Origin: Clostridia bacterium
Lineage (GTDB): Bacteria > Bacillota > Clostridia > Oscillospirales > Acutalibacteraceae
Direction of reading: 5' to 3'
Assembly: GCA_017517865.1 (NCBI GenBank)
Contig: JAFWYB010000025.1
Span: 1 to 64,000, forward strand
Length of the DNA stretch: 64,000 bases
Made by a program: the position numbers and the translations under genes. The notes below the pieces were generated by a model, which was not told the origin of the DNA, did not search any database, and was given only the letters and a program-made list of their open reading frames with translations. Within the stretch, counting starts at the first letter, position 1; each line of letters opens with the position of its first letter. Below are positions 35,695-47,271 of this stretch, piece after piece.

Positions 35695-35730
35695 GTAACC
35701 GTCTCCTTGAGGGCGGTTACTATTTTTTTT
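35695..35730 (+). terminator. alaS terminator
   Basis: GTAACCG (35695-35701) pairs with CGGTTAC (35714-35720), followed by TATTTTTTTT. Confidence 0.88.
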
Positions 35731-35809
35731 CCTGCTATTGATTTTTGTTGTCTGTTGGTGTACTATTATATTTGTTATAATGTTGTTTTAAATATAAGGA
35801 GGAAAAAAT

Positions 35810-37615
35810 ATGAAAAAGACGTTATTAACAATTTTGTTCACACTTACACTCGTGTGTCTTTTCGCCTTCGGCGCATCTGCATACGAAAACGATTACTTTG
35901 AATTGGACATCCCCTCGGATTATGTTACATCTGAAGAGGACGATATGTTCACAGCTCAGAAAGACGGTGTTGTTATAACGGTAACCTGGGGCGATGCTAT
36001 GGGTGATACCTTTGCAAACATCACAGATGCACAGAAAGCAGGCTACGATAACAGCATTAAGGATTCTTATAAGGAATACGGCACGATTACCGATTACTCA
36101 AGTGAGTTTGCAGAAAATGAATATTTCAGTGCCATGGCCTTCTCTTTTAATCTTTCCGGCGGCAGTATTGACGGTATTGTAGAGGGTGTTATGATTATCG
36201 CTGACGATTATTTATATCATATAGTTTTCATTGTTACGGATGACAGCCTCTATGATGAAGCCTTAAAGATTTCTGAGACCTTCACACCGAAGTTTACGTC
36301 GTTTGAAGCTGCTAACCCCGAAGAGATTTATCCTGATGCAGATAATACGGTCGGTGCCGTAAGCGGTGACTATTATGAAACAGAGTATTATACCATAAAG
36401 CATCCCGAGGGCTTCACCTTAAGTGATGAAAGCACGGAAGAAAACAGCGCATGGACTTCCGGTAACGCCTCGGCACTCAGCATTATTGTTGCTGAAAATG
36501 CAATCGGTGTAAACTACGGCAACTTAAGCGAAAAGGAGCTTGAAGGCTTAAAGAATACGGTAAAGGCTACATATGAAAATCTCGGCGTTACGACCTTTAA
36601 GAGTCTTACATGTGAGAGTGCAGTCCTTAACGGTATTCCCTGTGTGAATTATAAGATTGAATGCACGCTTTACGGCGCAGAAGTTTCGGTAAACGGCTAT
36701 ATTATCACAAGTGAGGATAACATTTTCACAATTGAAGGTGCTCTGCGTAACGATGATGACTATGCTGCTGTTGAGGCTGCTCTTGCAAGCTTCAGCTATG
36801 TGGGCAGTGAAGATGTGGCTTTACCCGAAAGCGGTGACACTGCAGTCGCTCCCGAAGAAGAGGACGACGGCAAGATAAGATATGAATCAGAGGATAAGCT
36901 TGTTTACTTCAGCATTCCCGAGGATTATATCGAAGCAGTGGCAGCTGATCCCATTGAGAGTCAGTGGGTAAGATATGACCAGACGGCTTCCGTTGCTTAT
37001 GCCACCTTTGCAAATGAAGATTACGGTTACCTTATGGACCTGAGCGATACCGAGCTCAAGCAGGTGAGTGCCGCATTTACAGAGGGTATCGGCATTGAGG
37101 GTACGGAGGATTTCGAGGCTTCAAATGTAAATGTCAACGGCTATAAGGGCGTTAAGCTCACAGGCGAATTTGTAACTGCAGGCGTTGAAGCAAAGGCCGA
37201 GATTTATATGTTTGCAAGCCGCGATACGGCTATGGCTTTATATTTCTACTTCTTTGACGGTGAAATTGACAGTGCTGAAATAAACAAGGTTCTCGACACA
37301 CTCAGAATTGATGCTGACCTTTACGAAAAGCCCGGCGCATCACCCGTTATTCTTATCGCAGGCGTTGCCGTAATCGCTCTTATAGTGATTCTTGTTATTT
37401 CAAAGTCAAACAAAAACAAGAAAAAGGCAGCCTATGCTCAGCAGTATCAGGCTCCCTACAATCCCTACCCTCAGAACGTTAATCAGCAGGGATTTGCCGG
37501 CTATAACGCACCTAATCAGTACGGCCAACAGCCCCCAAATAATTACCCTCAGCAGAACGCTTACCCTCAGAATCAGGGTATGAACGGCAACTACAATCAG
37601 AATAACAGCTTCTGA
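35810..37615 (+). CDS. Membrane-anchored surface protein with three related domains
   Basis: A 601-residue protein with a signal peptide (MKKTLLTILFTLTLVCLFAF, cleavage near ASA). Three diverged extracellular repeats follow (about 27-170, 195-325 and 345-500), each with a beta-rich start (FELDIPSDY, YTIKHPEGF, VYFSIPEDY) and a later amphipathic segment. A single membrane helix lies near 505-525, then KSNKNKKK as stop-transfer. The last about 70 residues are cytoplasmic and rich in Gln, Asn, Pro, Tyr and Gly. AAGGAGG precedes the ATG. TATAAT at 35776 with a weak -35 is the likely promoter. The repeats loosely recall PsbP-like lipoprotein domains, but I do not assign a function. A related gene follows. 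Confidence 0.75.
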   Translation: MKKTLLTILFTLTLVCLFAFGASAYENDYFELDIPSDYVTSEEDDMFTAQKDGVVITVTWGDAMGDTFANITDAQKAGYDNSIKDSYKEYGTITDYSSEFAENEYFSAMAFSFNLSGGSIDGIVEGVMIIADDYLYHIVFIVTDDSLYDEALKISETFTPKFTSFEAANPEEIYPDADNTVGAVSGDYYETEYYTIKHPEGFTLSDESTEENSAWTSGNASALSIIVAENAIGVNYGNLSEKELEGLKNTVKATYENLGVTTFKSLTCESAVLNGIPCVNYKIECTLYGAEVSVNGYIITSEDNIFTIEGALRNDDDYAAVEAALASFSYVGSEDVALPESGDTAVAPEEEDDGKIRYESEDKLVYFSIPEDYIEAVAADPIESQWVRYDQTASVAYATFANEDYGYLMDLSDTELKQVSAAFTEGIGIEGTEDFEASNVNVNGYKGVKLTGEFVTAGVEAKAEIYMFASRDTAMALYFYFFDGEIDSAEINKVLDTLRIDADLYEKPGASPVILIAGVAVIALIVILVISKSNKNKKKAAYAQQYQAPYNPYPQNVNQQGFAGYNAPNQYGQQPPNNYPQQNAYPQNQGMNGNYNQNNSF

Positions 37616-37647
37616 TTTATCCCATTTATTCCGGTAGGTGATTTCCT

Positions 37648-39027
37648 ATGAAAAAGCTGTTTAGACTTGCAGTTATAACTTTGCTGATAATATTTTCTGC
37701 GGTTCTTACTGCAAGTGCTGAAACCCCTTACAGTTACAGGGGACTGAGTTTTTCTGTTCCCGAATTTCTCAAAAACGATGTGCAGTGGGCAACTAATGCG
37801 GACTATGCTTATGCCTTCTGCGACAGTGAAACAAAAATGGAATTCAATGTTTCCGTTTATGAAAACGAGGGTTATTCCTATGTAGGTCTTGACGATGAGG
37901 CTCTGAGCTCTTACGCTCAGAGTCTTGAAGAATCCTATGAAGCAACGATTACTGTTGAAAACTACAGCCTCAGCAACGGCTTTAGCGGTATAAAAATAAA
38001 CCTTGATTACGAGCAGGGTGAAAAGGGCTATTCCTATTGGTTCGCTACCGACGAGCTTTGCTATGACCTTGATTTTGTCTTTTACGATGAAAGCTATACA
38101 GGCTATGCTCAGCAGATAATGTCTACCGTAGCGATTGACGGAATGCCGTGTGTTGACGTACAGGCTGTGTCAGAGGGCGAAGATAAGCACGAGGTTCTCA
38201 CAGACGGCTATATTTACGAGTCTGAGGACAGAAGCTACACCTATGAGGGGCTTACTCTTACGCTTCCCGAAATACTTATAGAGGACAGAACCTGGGCAGA
38301 GCAGAACGGTGCAGTGAGCGAGTGGATAACCGATGATATGAGCTTTGAGGTAATACTCAACACCGACACCAATACCTCGCCTGCAATTTCCTTCCACGAT
38401 TTCAGAAAGAGCATTTTAGAGCCCTTTTACCGCGGTATTGAGGAAAGCATTGAAGATGAGGTCACCTCTTACAGCTGGGAAAGAACAGACAACGAGGGCT
38501 TCGGCGGCGCAAAACTTATTCTTGACCTTGTTGACAGTGAGGGCTACGCTTACAGAGAAACCCTGTGCTGCTTCTCAACTGCGGAAAAGCTCTATTATGT
38601 CATCATCATTGAGTATGACGACAGCTATAACGGCTACGTTGACGGCATTGTCAACTCGGTAAGAATTGACGGCAAGCCTTATACACAGCAGACCTATGTA
38701 GTTTTAGGCGTATGTATCTGTGCTGTTATTGTTGCCGTGGCACTTATTGCCGCTATTGTTGCTGCCGTGGTAAAAAAGAAAAAAAGCAAGGCAGAAGCGG
38801 AGCTTTCTCAGCAGGCTTATATGCCCGTTAATATGGTGGGTGTACCCGTATATTTCACACCCGACGGTCAGCCCTACGGTGTTCAGCCTCAGGCACCGAT
38901 GCCACCGGCAGGCTATCAGACCGCAAACGGTTGTGCACCCTTTGCCGGGAACGCACCGGCTGAAACACCTTATACTGCACCTGCACCGCAGGCAGAAAAC
39001 ATTACAAAAGAAAACGAGGTTAAATAA
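37648..39027 (+). CDS. Membrane-anchored surface protein with two related domains
   Basis: 459 residues: signal peptide to about 26 (VLTASA), two extracellular repeats (about 29-170 and 190-345; YRGLSFSVPEF and YEGLTLTLPEI mark their starts), a membrane helix near 350-375, KKKKSK, and a Pro/Gln/Ala-rich cytoplasmic tail. It has the same architecture as the upstream gene with one repeat fewer, so the pair arose by duplication. The site before the ATG is GGTGAT. It is 32 bases downstream of its neighbour and 1 base before the HIT gene, so probably co-transcribed. Function unknown. Confidence 0.75.
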   Translation: MKKLFRLAVITLLIIFSAVLTASAETPYSYRGLSFSVPEFLKNDVQWATNADYAYAFCDSETKMEFNVSVYENEGYSYVGLDDEALSSYAQSLEESYEATITVENYSLSNGFSGIKINLDYEQGEKGYSYWFATDELCYDLDFVFYDESYTGYAQQIMSTVAIDGMPCVDVQAVSEGEDKHEVLTDGYIYESEDRSYTYEGLTLTLPEILIEDRTWAEQNGAVSEWITDDMSFEVILNTDTNTSPAISFHDFRKSILEPFYRGIEESIEDEVTSYSWERTDNEGFGGAKLILDLVDSEGYAYRETLCCFSTAEKLYYVIIIEYDDSYNGYVDGIVNSVRIDGKPYTQQTYVVLGVCICAVIVAVALIAAIVAAVVKKKKSKAEAELSQQAYMPVNMVGVPVYFTPDGQPYGVQPQAPMPPAGYQTANGCAPFAGNAPAETPYTAPAPQAENITKENEVK

Positions 39028-39028
39028 T

Positions 39029-39367
39029 ATGGACTGTATTTTTTGTAAAATAGCAAAGGGAGAAATTCCCGCAAAGAAGGCCTATGAGGACGACAGCGTT
39101 ATTGCTTTTTATGACCTTGAGCCTCAGGCACCCGTGCACATTCTCATCATTCCCAAGGAGCATATTGCCTCTTGTGCAGAAATTAACAGTGGCAACAGTG
39201 CGGTTGTCTCTCACATTTTTGAGGTGGCATCAAAGATTGGTAAGGAGCTCGGACTTGAAAACGGATACCGCATTGTAAACAACTGCGGTGCTGACGGCGG
39301 ACAGACTGTTCACCACCTTCATTTCCACCTTATGGGCGGCAGAAAATTCGGCTGGCCCGCAGGCTGA
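39029..39367 (+). CDS. HIT-family nucleotide-binding hydrolase
   Basis: 112 residues from the ATG at 39029 (GAGGT upstream). CIFCKIAKGEIPA at the N-terminus and the histidine triad HHLHFHLMGG near the C-terminus identify an HINT/PKCI-type purine nucleoside phosphoramidase. Cytoplasmic. A longer frame from 38840 overlaps the preceding gene and is not supported. Confidence 0.93.
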   Translation: MDCIFCKIAKGEIPAKKAYEDDSVIAFYDLEPQAPVHILIIPKEHIASCAEINSGNSAVVSHIFEVASKIGKELGLENGYRIVNNCGADGGQTVHHLHFHLMGGRKFGWPAG

Positions 39368-39394
39368 TAAAATCATTTTTAGGAGAATATAATT

Positions 39395-39934
39395 ATGGCT
39401 ACATATAAAATGAAAATTGCAGGGCTTGAAAGAGAGCTGCCTATCTGTAAAGTAAACGATAAGCTCGATATTGCAGGCTTTATCATTTTCGGTGATGTTG
39501 AAATTACCGTTGCTTCGGCTGCAGAGCTTATAAAAAAGTGCCCCGAGTTTGACTTCATCGTAACTCCCGAGGCAAAGTCAATTCCTCTTGCTTATGAAAT
39601 GTCAAGACAGAGCGGTAAGCCTTATTTTGTTTGCCGCAAGGGCCCGAAGCTCTATATGAAGGAGCCGGTATATGTTAATGTGCGCTCAATCACAACAGAT
39701 AAGGTGCAGACTCTTTACCTTGATGCTCTTGAGGGAGAGCAGCTCAGAAACAAGCGCGTTATCATCCTCGACGACGTTATAAGCACCGGTGAATCCCTCA
39801 ATGCGGTTAACAAGCTTGTTGAGCAGTTTGATGCAAACGTTGTTGCTCAGGCGGCTATTCTTGCCGAAGGTGATGCCGCCGACAGAGATGACATCGTCTT
39901 TCTTGAAAAATTACCCCTCTTCTTCCACGAATAA
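39395..39934 (+). CDS. Adenine phosphoribosyltransferase-like protein
   Basis: A 179-residue type I phosphoribosyltransferase with the PRPP loop RVIILDDVISTGESL (about 121-135) and an APRT-like hood and core order (VTPEAKSIPLAYEMSRQSGKPYFVCRKGPK). Standard Apt has residues here that bind adenine; this one is diverged (a KLYMKEPVYVNV segment), so base specificity is uncertain. AGGAG lies before the ATG. It precedes comEC by 3 bases. Confidence 0.8.
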   Translation: MATYKMKIAGLERELPICKVNDKLDIAGFIIFGDVEITVASAAELIKKCPEFDFIVTPEAKSIPLAYEMSRQSGKPYFVCRKGPKLYMKEPVYVNVRSITTDKVQTLYLDALEGEQLRNKRVIILDDVISTGESLNAVNKLVEQFDANVVAQAAILAEGDAADRDDIVFLEKLPLFFHE

Positions 39935-39937
39935 AAT

Positions 39938-42043
39938 ATGAGAAGCCTGAAAAGACCTTTGGCGGTTTGCGGCTTTTCAATGTTAGCTACAGTGCTGTGT
40001 TTAATCTTTTTCGATTGCACAGCACTTGTTGTGTTTGTTATGGCAGTGGCATCTGTCTGTATGGTTGTGTCTATGATTTTTCGCTTCAGACTTGCCGATA
40101 CCATTATAGCTGTCTGCATCGGTATTGTTCTTTCCTGCTTGCTTCTGCTTAATGCACAATACCGACACGATAAAGCGGTGAGTCTTTGCGGTGCGGGAAG
40201 CCGTGTTGAAGCTGTCATAACCGAGTCGCCTGAATTTTCTGCCGAAACGGGCAGATATTATGGGGTAGCTTCGCTTAAAAGTATCAATTCTCAGAAAGCC
40301 AGCGGTAAAATCCGCTTTTCTCTCGTTCATATATCTGACGGTACTGACCCGAGTGAAATGAAGCCCGGGGACGAGGTAAGCTTTACCGCCTATGTTTATC
40401 CCGTCGGCACCGATTCGTCAGAGATACACAACAGCTTTAAAAGTAAAAATATCTTTCTTGGTGCTTATTCGCTGCGTGATATTGCCGTGAAGACACCTTA
40501 TCTGAGACCTCTGACATATTATGCAGAGTTTGTAAAGGAAAAAATAGCCTCAACGCTCAGCTATTATTTTTCAGACAGTGCTTCGGGAATGCTTATAGCG
40601 ATACTTACGGGTGATAAATCATACTGCGCCGACGAGGTTTATCTTAATTTCAAGCGCTCGGGCGCCGCACATATTATGGCTGTTTCGGGAATGCACCTTT
40701 CTGCATGGGTAACTTGCCTGCTTTTTCTTGCAGGTAAGACACAAGAGCACCGCAGAAGGCTTATCTGTTTTCTCGGTTTTCCCATAATTGTTTTCTTCCT
40801 TTTTGTTGCGGAATTTTCCCCCTCGGTGTGCAGAGCCGCAATTATGACAGGGCTTTTTCTTATCGGCAGGCTCATAAATGCACAGACCGATACACTTAAT
40901 TCTCTGGGCTTTGCGCTTGGCTGTATTCTGTGCTCCAATCCCTACGCGGTCTATTCGGTGAGCTTTCAGCTTTCCTTTGCCTGCGTTTTTGCCATTGCTA
41001 CAGTCGCCTTGCCTTTGTGTGAAAAAGCAAATTATCTTGTCGGAAAGCATCTCAGAGGTGACAGATTAAAAAGAGCAATATTCTGCATTCTTTCTTATGT
41101 GCTTGTCAGCATAAGCATCAGCGCTTTTACCTTTCCTTTGAGCGCATATCATTTCGGCTATGTATCTGTTGCTTCTCCTCTGACAAATCTTTTGCTGGTA
41201 CCGCTGTGTGCTCCGGTTATGATTTTAAGCCTGACTTTTGTTTTTCTGCATTCCGTGCCTTATCTTTCGTGGTTGATTTTTGTCTGTACCGATATTCTTT
41301 CAGGGTATATGCTTTTAGTGACGGAACGTATCGGCTCTTCGGCTCTGGCAACAGTTTGCACGGACGGTGCTCAGATACAGCTCTGGATAGGTATTATTCT
41401 TGTCTGCGGGGTTATATTTCTTCTTCGCCGTCTTGACAAACGATATCTTTTCAAGGCAACGGCGACGGTGCTTTTGTTTACGGTTGCATTTTTGTCCTTA
41501 CACGCTGTTGAAAGAAGTCTCGGTGTGGCAAAAATAAGGGTAATCACAACCGAAAACGACAGTGCTTGTCTTATTATATACAACCGAAAGGGTGTGCTTA
41601 TAGGTACAGACGCAGATTACGGCTTTACCGAGGATCTCGAAAGGGTGCTCGAGGCTGAAAACGTCAGCCTTTGTGCCGTGCTTGCTGAAGAAGACTGTGA
41701 AGAAAACACATTGGAATATCTTGCCTCGGATTTTGGTGTTGACTGTGTGCTTTATGCGGGTGACACGGCAGAGCTTGCGGACGGTGTTCTTCTTAAGAAC
41801 CGTTGCGACTGTGCTGAGCTTAACGTAAAAGGAAAAACAATTATTATTTTTTACTCTGACTATTTGCAAGACGGTAAAGGTTGTGATATAATAATCAGAA
41901 ATAACGGTACGGTTATAAGTAAAGACGGCAAAACATACTATGCTCACAATAAAGGCCATAACACAACCGTATATATAAATGACAGCGACAGTATAAAGGT
42001 AAGGAGGGAAAATCCGTGGCTGAGTTTAACGAAAAAGAGCTGA
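39938..42043 (+). CDS. comEC: ComEC/Rec2 DNA-uptake channel protein
   Basis: A 701-residue polytopic membrane protein. N-terminal helices and an OB-like DUF4131 region lead to the competence domain with the signature AAHIMAVSGMHLS and a series of membrane helices to about 520. The C-terminal about 150 residues occupy the place of the metallo-beta-lactamase-like domain, but the usual GQGDA and HxHxDH motifs are absent. In model organisms ComEC conducts single-stranded DNA. Other competence genes are not nearby. It overlaps holA by 28 bases, a common comEC-holA pairing. Confidence 0.9.
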   Translation: MRSLKRPLAVCGFSMLATVLCLIFFDCTALVVFVMAVASVCMVVSMIFRFRLADTIIAVCIGIVLSCLLLLNAQYRHDKAVSLCGAGSRVEAVITESPEFSAETGRYYGVASLKSINSQKASGKIRFSLVHISDGTDPSEMKPGDEVSFTAYVYPVGTDSSEIHNSFKSKNIFLGAYSLRDIAVKTPYLRPLTYYAEFVKEKIASTLSYYFSDSASGMLIAILTGDKSYCADEVYLNFKRSGAAHIMAVSGMHLSAWVTCLLFLAGKTQEHRRRLICFLGFPIIVFFLFVAEFSPSVCRAAIMTGLFLIGRLINAQTDTLNSLGFALGCILCSNPYAVYSVSFQLSFACVFAIATVALPLCEKANYLVGKHLRGDRLKRAIFCILSYVLVSISISAFTFPLSAYHFGYVSVASPLTNLLLVPLCAPVMILSLTFVFLHSVPYLSWLIFVCTDILSGYMLLVTERIGSSALATVCTDGAQIQLWIGIILVCGVIFLLRRLDKRYLFKATATVLLFTVAFLSLHAVERSLGVAKIRVITTENDSACLIIYNRKGVLIGTDADYGFTEDLERVLEAENVSLCAVLAEEDCEENTLEYLASDFGVDCVLYAGDTAELADGVLLKNRCDCAELNVKGKTIIIFYSDYLQDGKGCDIIIRNNGTVISKDGKTYYAHNKGHNTTVYINDSDSIKVRRENPWLSLTKKS

Positions 42044-43053
42044 AGGCTCATATAAGACAGGGTGATTTTCTTCCGGTTTATCTTATCACGGGTGATGAGG
42101 ACTATCTCAAAAAGCTTTATTGTGATAAGCTTGTTTCGGCGGTCGTCAGCGGTGATTTTGCCGATTTCAACCTTGACCGCTTCGACGGTAAAAATGCCGA
42201 TATTGGAAAAATACTTGATGCCTGTGAGCTTATGCCGATGATGAGTGACAAAAGATGTGTCCTTGTTGAGGATTTCAAGCTCGAAAGCATCAAGGACGGA
42301 GATTTTGAAAAGCTCAGCGGATATTTTCTTGATCCGCCCGAATTTACCGTGCTTATTTTCTGCCAGAAGGGCGATTTTTCTGCCGCAAAGGCTAAAAAGA
42401 GCGTTGATCTGTTCAAAAAACTCGGAGCGGTATGTGTGCTCGATAAAAGAAAGGGTAAGGAGCTTATCAAACCTCTTATCACATCTGCGGCAAAGCAGGG
42501 CTGTGTATTAAACGAGTCTGCGGCAAATTATCTTGTTTCCGTCTGCGGTGACGATTATAACGTGCTGATAAATGAGGTCAGCAAGCTTTGTCACTATGTA
42601 AAAGAGGGAGAAATCACAAGAGCGCATATTGACGAGGTCGCAATCAAAACAGATGATGCAAAGGTATATTATCTCACCAAGGCTTTGCTCAGTAAGGATT
42701 TCGATAAGGCTTACGAAACCCTTGCCTCGCTTCTTCGCCAGAAAACCGAGCCCGAATATATTCTCGGCACAATTATAAGCACTTACGTTGATATTTACAG
42801 AGCCAGGGTGTCAGTTGCCTGCTCGCAGAACGCTGATGCTCTTGCAACGGATTTTTCCTATAAAAATACAGCCTTCAGGCTTACCAACGGTGCCCGCGAT
42901 TCAAGAGGAATGAGCCTTGAGGCAATAAGAAAATGCCTTGACAAGCTTTATGCGGCAGACAGAAGGCTAAAAATGACGCGCGACAGCGCTACGGTAATAT
43001 TCGAACAGCTTATGGTAAGGCTGTTTCTTATAGCTAACGGAGAAAGAGTATGA
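42016..43053 (+). CDS. holA: DNA polymerase III delta subunit
   Basis: A 345-residue clamp-loader subunit starting at GTG 42016, with AAGGAGGG 6 bases upstream, inside the end of comEC. The N-terminal segment FLPVYLITGDEDYLKK is the HolA signature, with the usual helical collar domain at the C-terminus. Overlaps the next gene by 4 bases (ATGA). Confidence 0.93.
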   Translation: MAEFNEKELKAHIRQGDFLPVYLITGDEDYLKKLYCDKLVSAVVSGDFADFNLDRFDGKNADIGKILDACELMPMMSDKRCVLVEDFKLESIKDGDFEKLSGYFLDPPEFTVLIFCQKGDFSAAKAKKSVDLFKKLGAVCVLDKRKGKELIKPLITSAAKQGCVLNESAANYLVSVCGDDYNVLINEVSKLCHYVKEGEITRAHIDEVAIKTDDAKVYYLTKALLSKDFDKAYETLASLLRQKTEPEYILGTIISTYVDIYRARVSVACSQNADALATDFSYKNTAFRLTNGARDSRGMSLEAIRKCLDKLYAADRRLKMTRDSATVIFEQLMVRLFLIANGERV

Positions 43054-43643
43054 TAAAGCTTGACAGACCGATAATAGTTGAGGGTAAGTACGATGCTGTA
43101 AAGCTCGCCAACATAATCGACGGACTGATAATTAAAACTGACGGCTTCGGAATATTCAACGATAAGGAAAAGCAGGCGCTTTTAAGGCGGCTCGCGGCGG
43201 AAAAGGGCATAATAGTTCTCACCGACAGCGATTCTGCGGGCTTTCTTATCCGCAATTTCATCAAACAGACCGTGCCTGCCGACAAAATCACCCACGTATA
43301 CATTCCCGATGTTTTCGGCAAGGAAAAGCGCAAGACCGAGGCTTCAAAGGAGGGTAAGCTGGGTGTTGAGGGCATAAAGGAGGAAATACTTCTTGAGGCT
43401 TTCAGAAAAGCGGGGATAGGCTGTGAGAAAAAAGAAAGCACAGAGCCCGTAAGACAAATTACAAACATTGATCTGTACGAATACGGCCTTTCGGGAGGAG
43501 CTGACAGTAAGGCTAAAAGAAAAGCACTTCTGAAAGCTTTATCCTTGCCTGAAAGAATGTCGTCTTCATCAATGGTAAAGGTGCTTAACTGCTTTGTAAC
43601 CTACGAAGAATTTATAAATAAGGTAAAGGAGCTTGAATTATGA
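43050..43643 (+). CDS. TOPRIM protein, RNase M5-like (DUF4093)
   Basis: 197 residues. The TOPRIM domain has the catalytic Glu in [12 protein letters not shown] and the DxD in [13 protein letters not shown]. It continues with [25 protein letters not shown] and a C-terminal region to about 190. It resembles RNase M5, which matures 5S rRNA, but the Clostridia DUF4093 type is distinct and less studied. Overlaps both neighbours by 4 bases. Confidence 0.8.
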   Translation: MIKLDRPIIVEGKYDAVKLANIIDGLIIKTDGFGIFNDKEKQALLRRLAAEKGIIVLTDSDSAGFLIRNFIKQTVPADKITHVYIPDVFGKEKRKTEASKEGKLGVEGIKEEILLEAFRKAGIGCEKKESTEPVRQITNIDLYEYGLSGGADSKAKRKALLKALSLPERMSSSSMVKVLNCFVTYEEFINKVKELEL

Positions 43644-44107
43644 GAATAGGACACGGCTACGACGTACATAAGCTTGTTGAAGGAAGACCGCTTATTATAG
43701 GCGGTGTTGAAATTGAATATGAAAAGGGGCTTCTCGGTCACTCCGATGCAGACGTGCTTCTTCACGCCATTTCCGATGCGCTTCTGGGTGCGGCGGCTCT
43801 GGGCGATATCGGTGCTCATTTTCCCGATACAGACCCTCAGTACAAGGGTGCCGACAGCCTTGTGCTTTTAAGAGAGGTGTGCAATCTTATAAGAAAGCAG
43901 GGCTATGAAATTGAAAATATAGATTCTACTATTCTTGCTCAAAGACCCAAGCTACGTCCTTATATTGACGAAATGAGAGCGAGAATATCTGCCTATTCAA
44001 ATATTGATATAGATTGTATCAGTATAAAGGCAACAACCGAAGAAGGGCTCGGCTTTACCGGTGAAGGACTCGGCATAGCTGCCCACGCGGTTTGCCTGCT
44101 CAAATAA
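43640..44107 (+). CDS. ispF: 2-C-methyl-D-erythritol 2,4-cyclodiphosphate synthase
   Basis: 155 residues, usual length. Zinc ligands in GHGYDVHKL and [11 protein letters not shown]; conserved [11 protein letters not shown] and [12 protein letters not shown]. It performs a middle step of the MEP isoprenoid pathway. Last gene of the comEC-holA-toprim-ispF run. Confidence 0.97.
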   Translation: MRIGHGYDVHKLVEGRPLIIGGVEIEYEKGLLGHSDADVLLHAISDALLGAAALGDIGAHFPDTDPQYKGADSLVLLREVCNLIRKQGYEIENIDSTILAQRPKLRPYIDEMRARISAYSNIDIDCISIKATTEEGLGFTGEGLGIAAHAVCLLK

Positions 44108-44112
44108 AAACA

Positions 44113-44146
44113 ACAGCGGAGAAGTGATATTCTCCGCTGTAATTTT
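44113..44146. terminator. Terminator between ispF and ligA
   Basis: ACAGCGGAGAA (44113-44123) pairs with TTCTCCGCTGT (44130-44140), followed by a T run. It separates converging genes and may act on both strands. Confidence 0.88.
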
Positions 44147-46186
<2,040 letters not shown>

Positions 46187-47149
46187 TTACAGATTACCTT
46201 TTTCAAATTCTGTTCTGAACCACACATCGTCTATGGTGAACTCTTTTTTGTTCAGATAGCTGAGCTCACCTGCATCGGTGGTGAAATCAAAAATCAGCTT
46301 ATATGAGCAAAGGCACTGCTTTTTATAGCCAAGCTTTTTATTAAGCTCGTTTGTGCCGTATTTTCCGTCGCCTAAAAGCGGGTGGCCTATTGAAGCCATA
46401 TGTGCTCTTATCTGATGTGTACGGCCGGTGAGCAGGTCAACCTCAACAAGGCTGAGCCCGTTTTTATAACCGAGAACACGGTATTTTGTCTTTATGAATT
46501 TGCTTTCGTCACTGCTCTTTTTAGAAACAAAAACCTTGTTTTTCTTTTCATCCTTAACGAGATAGCCCTCAAGGGTATCGGCTTCTTTTTTCAGCTTGCC
46601 GTGCACAATGCAAAGGTAAAGCTTATGAAGCTCTCTGTCCTTCATCTTCTGATTGAGAATACGAAGAGCCTCTGCCGTTTTTGCGCAAATAACAATACCG
46701 CTTGTGTTTCGGTCTATACGGTTTACAAGAGCGGGAGTAAATGAGCTTTCCTCATCGGGATGCCACTCACCCTTTTCGTAAAGGTAGCGCTTTGTTCTGC
46801 CTATAAGCGTGTCAATAAATTCTCTGTCGTCAGGGTGGGAGAGTACGCCGACTTTTTTGTTAAGAAGAATGACATTTTCGTCCTCGTAAACTATATCGAG
46901 GTTTTTCGATGCCTTCATAAAGTCGTAAACGGTTTCCTTTTGCACAAAGAATTCGTCGTTGATATACATATCCACCACGTCGCCGGTATTAAGCCTTGTT
47001 GATATTTCGGCTCTTTTACCGTTGACCTTTATACGCTTGAGACGAATGTACTTATACATAAGTGCCTTGGGGAGATTAGGGTAGCTTTTGGTCAGAAACT
47101 TATCAAGCCTCTGATTGCTGTCGTTTTTTTCTATTGTTACACTTTTCAA
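46187..47149 (-). CDS. RluA-family 23S rRNA pseudouridine synthase
   Basis: 320 residues from a TTG start at 47149, chosen because AAAGGGAG lies 8 bases upstream; the longer frame to 47200 has no site. An N-terminal S4 RNA-binding domain (NQRLDKFLTKSYPNLPKALMY) is followed by the catalytic domain with RIDRNTSG and the LLTGRTHQIRAH motif. Probably RluC or RluD class; the target uridines cannot be told. Shares no operon with ligA beyond a 57-base gap without a clear terminator. Confidence 0.9.
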   Translation of the reverse strand: MKSVTIEKNDSNQRLDKFLTKSYPNLPKALMYKYIRLKRIKVNGKRAEISTRLNTGDVVDMYINDEFFVQKETVYDFMKASKNLDIVYEDENVILLNKKVGVLSHPDDREFIDTLIGRTKRYLYEKGEWHPDEESSFTPALVNRIDRNTSGIVICAKTAEALRILNQKMKDRELHKLYLCIVHGKLKKEADTLEGYLVKDEKKNKVFVSKKSSDESKFIKTKYRVLGYKNGLSLVEVDLLTGRTHQIRAHMASIGHPLLGDGKYGTNELNKKLGYKKQCLCSYKLIFDFTTDAGELSYLNKKEFTIDDVWFRTEFEKGNL

Positions 47150-47236
47150 AGATGATGCTCCCTTTTGAAATATTTGGAATATTATAACATAAAAAAACAA
47201 AATAGGAAAGTATGTAATCGGAATTTATAAAAATAC

Positions 47237-47265
47237 TTGATAAGTGAACTTTAATTTGTTATAAT
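47237..47265 (+). promoter_or_regulatory. Promoter of the first structured RNA
   Basis: TTGATA (47237-47242), a 17-base spacer and TATAAT (47260-47265). The predicted start, about 47272, coincides with the first base of the closing stem of the RNA. Confidence 0.8.
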
Positions 47266-47271
47266 AACAGT

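Noticed and set aside
38840..39028. N-terminal extension of the HIT protein
   Set aside because: It overlaps the preceding surface-protein gene in another frame and has no family similarity; the ATG at 39029 has a ribosome binding site.
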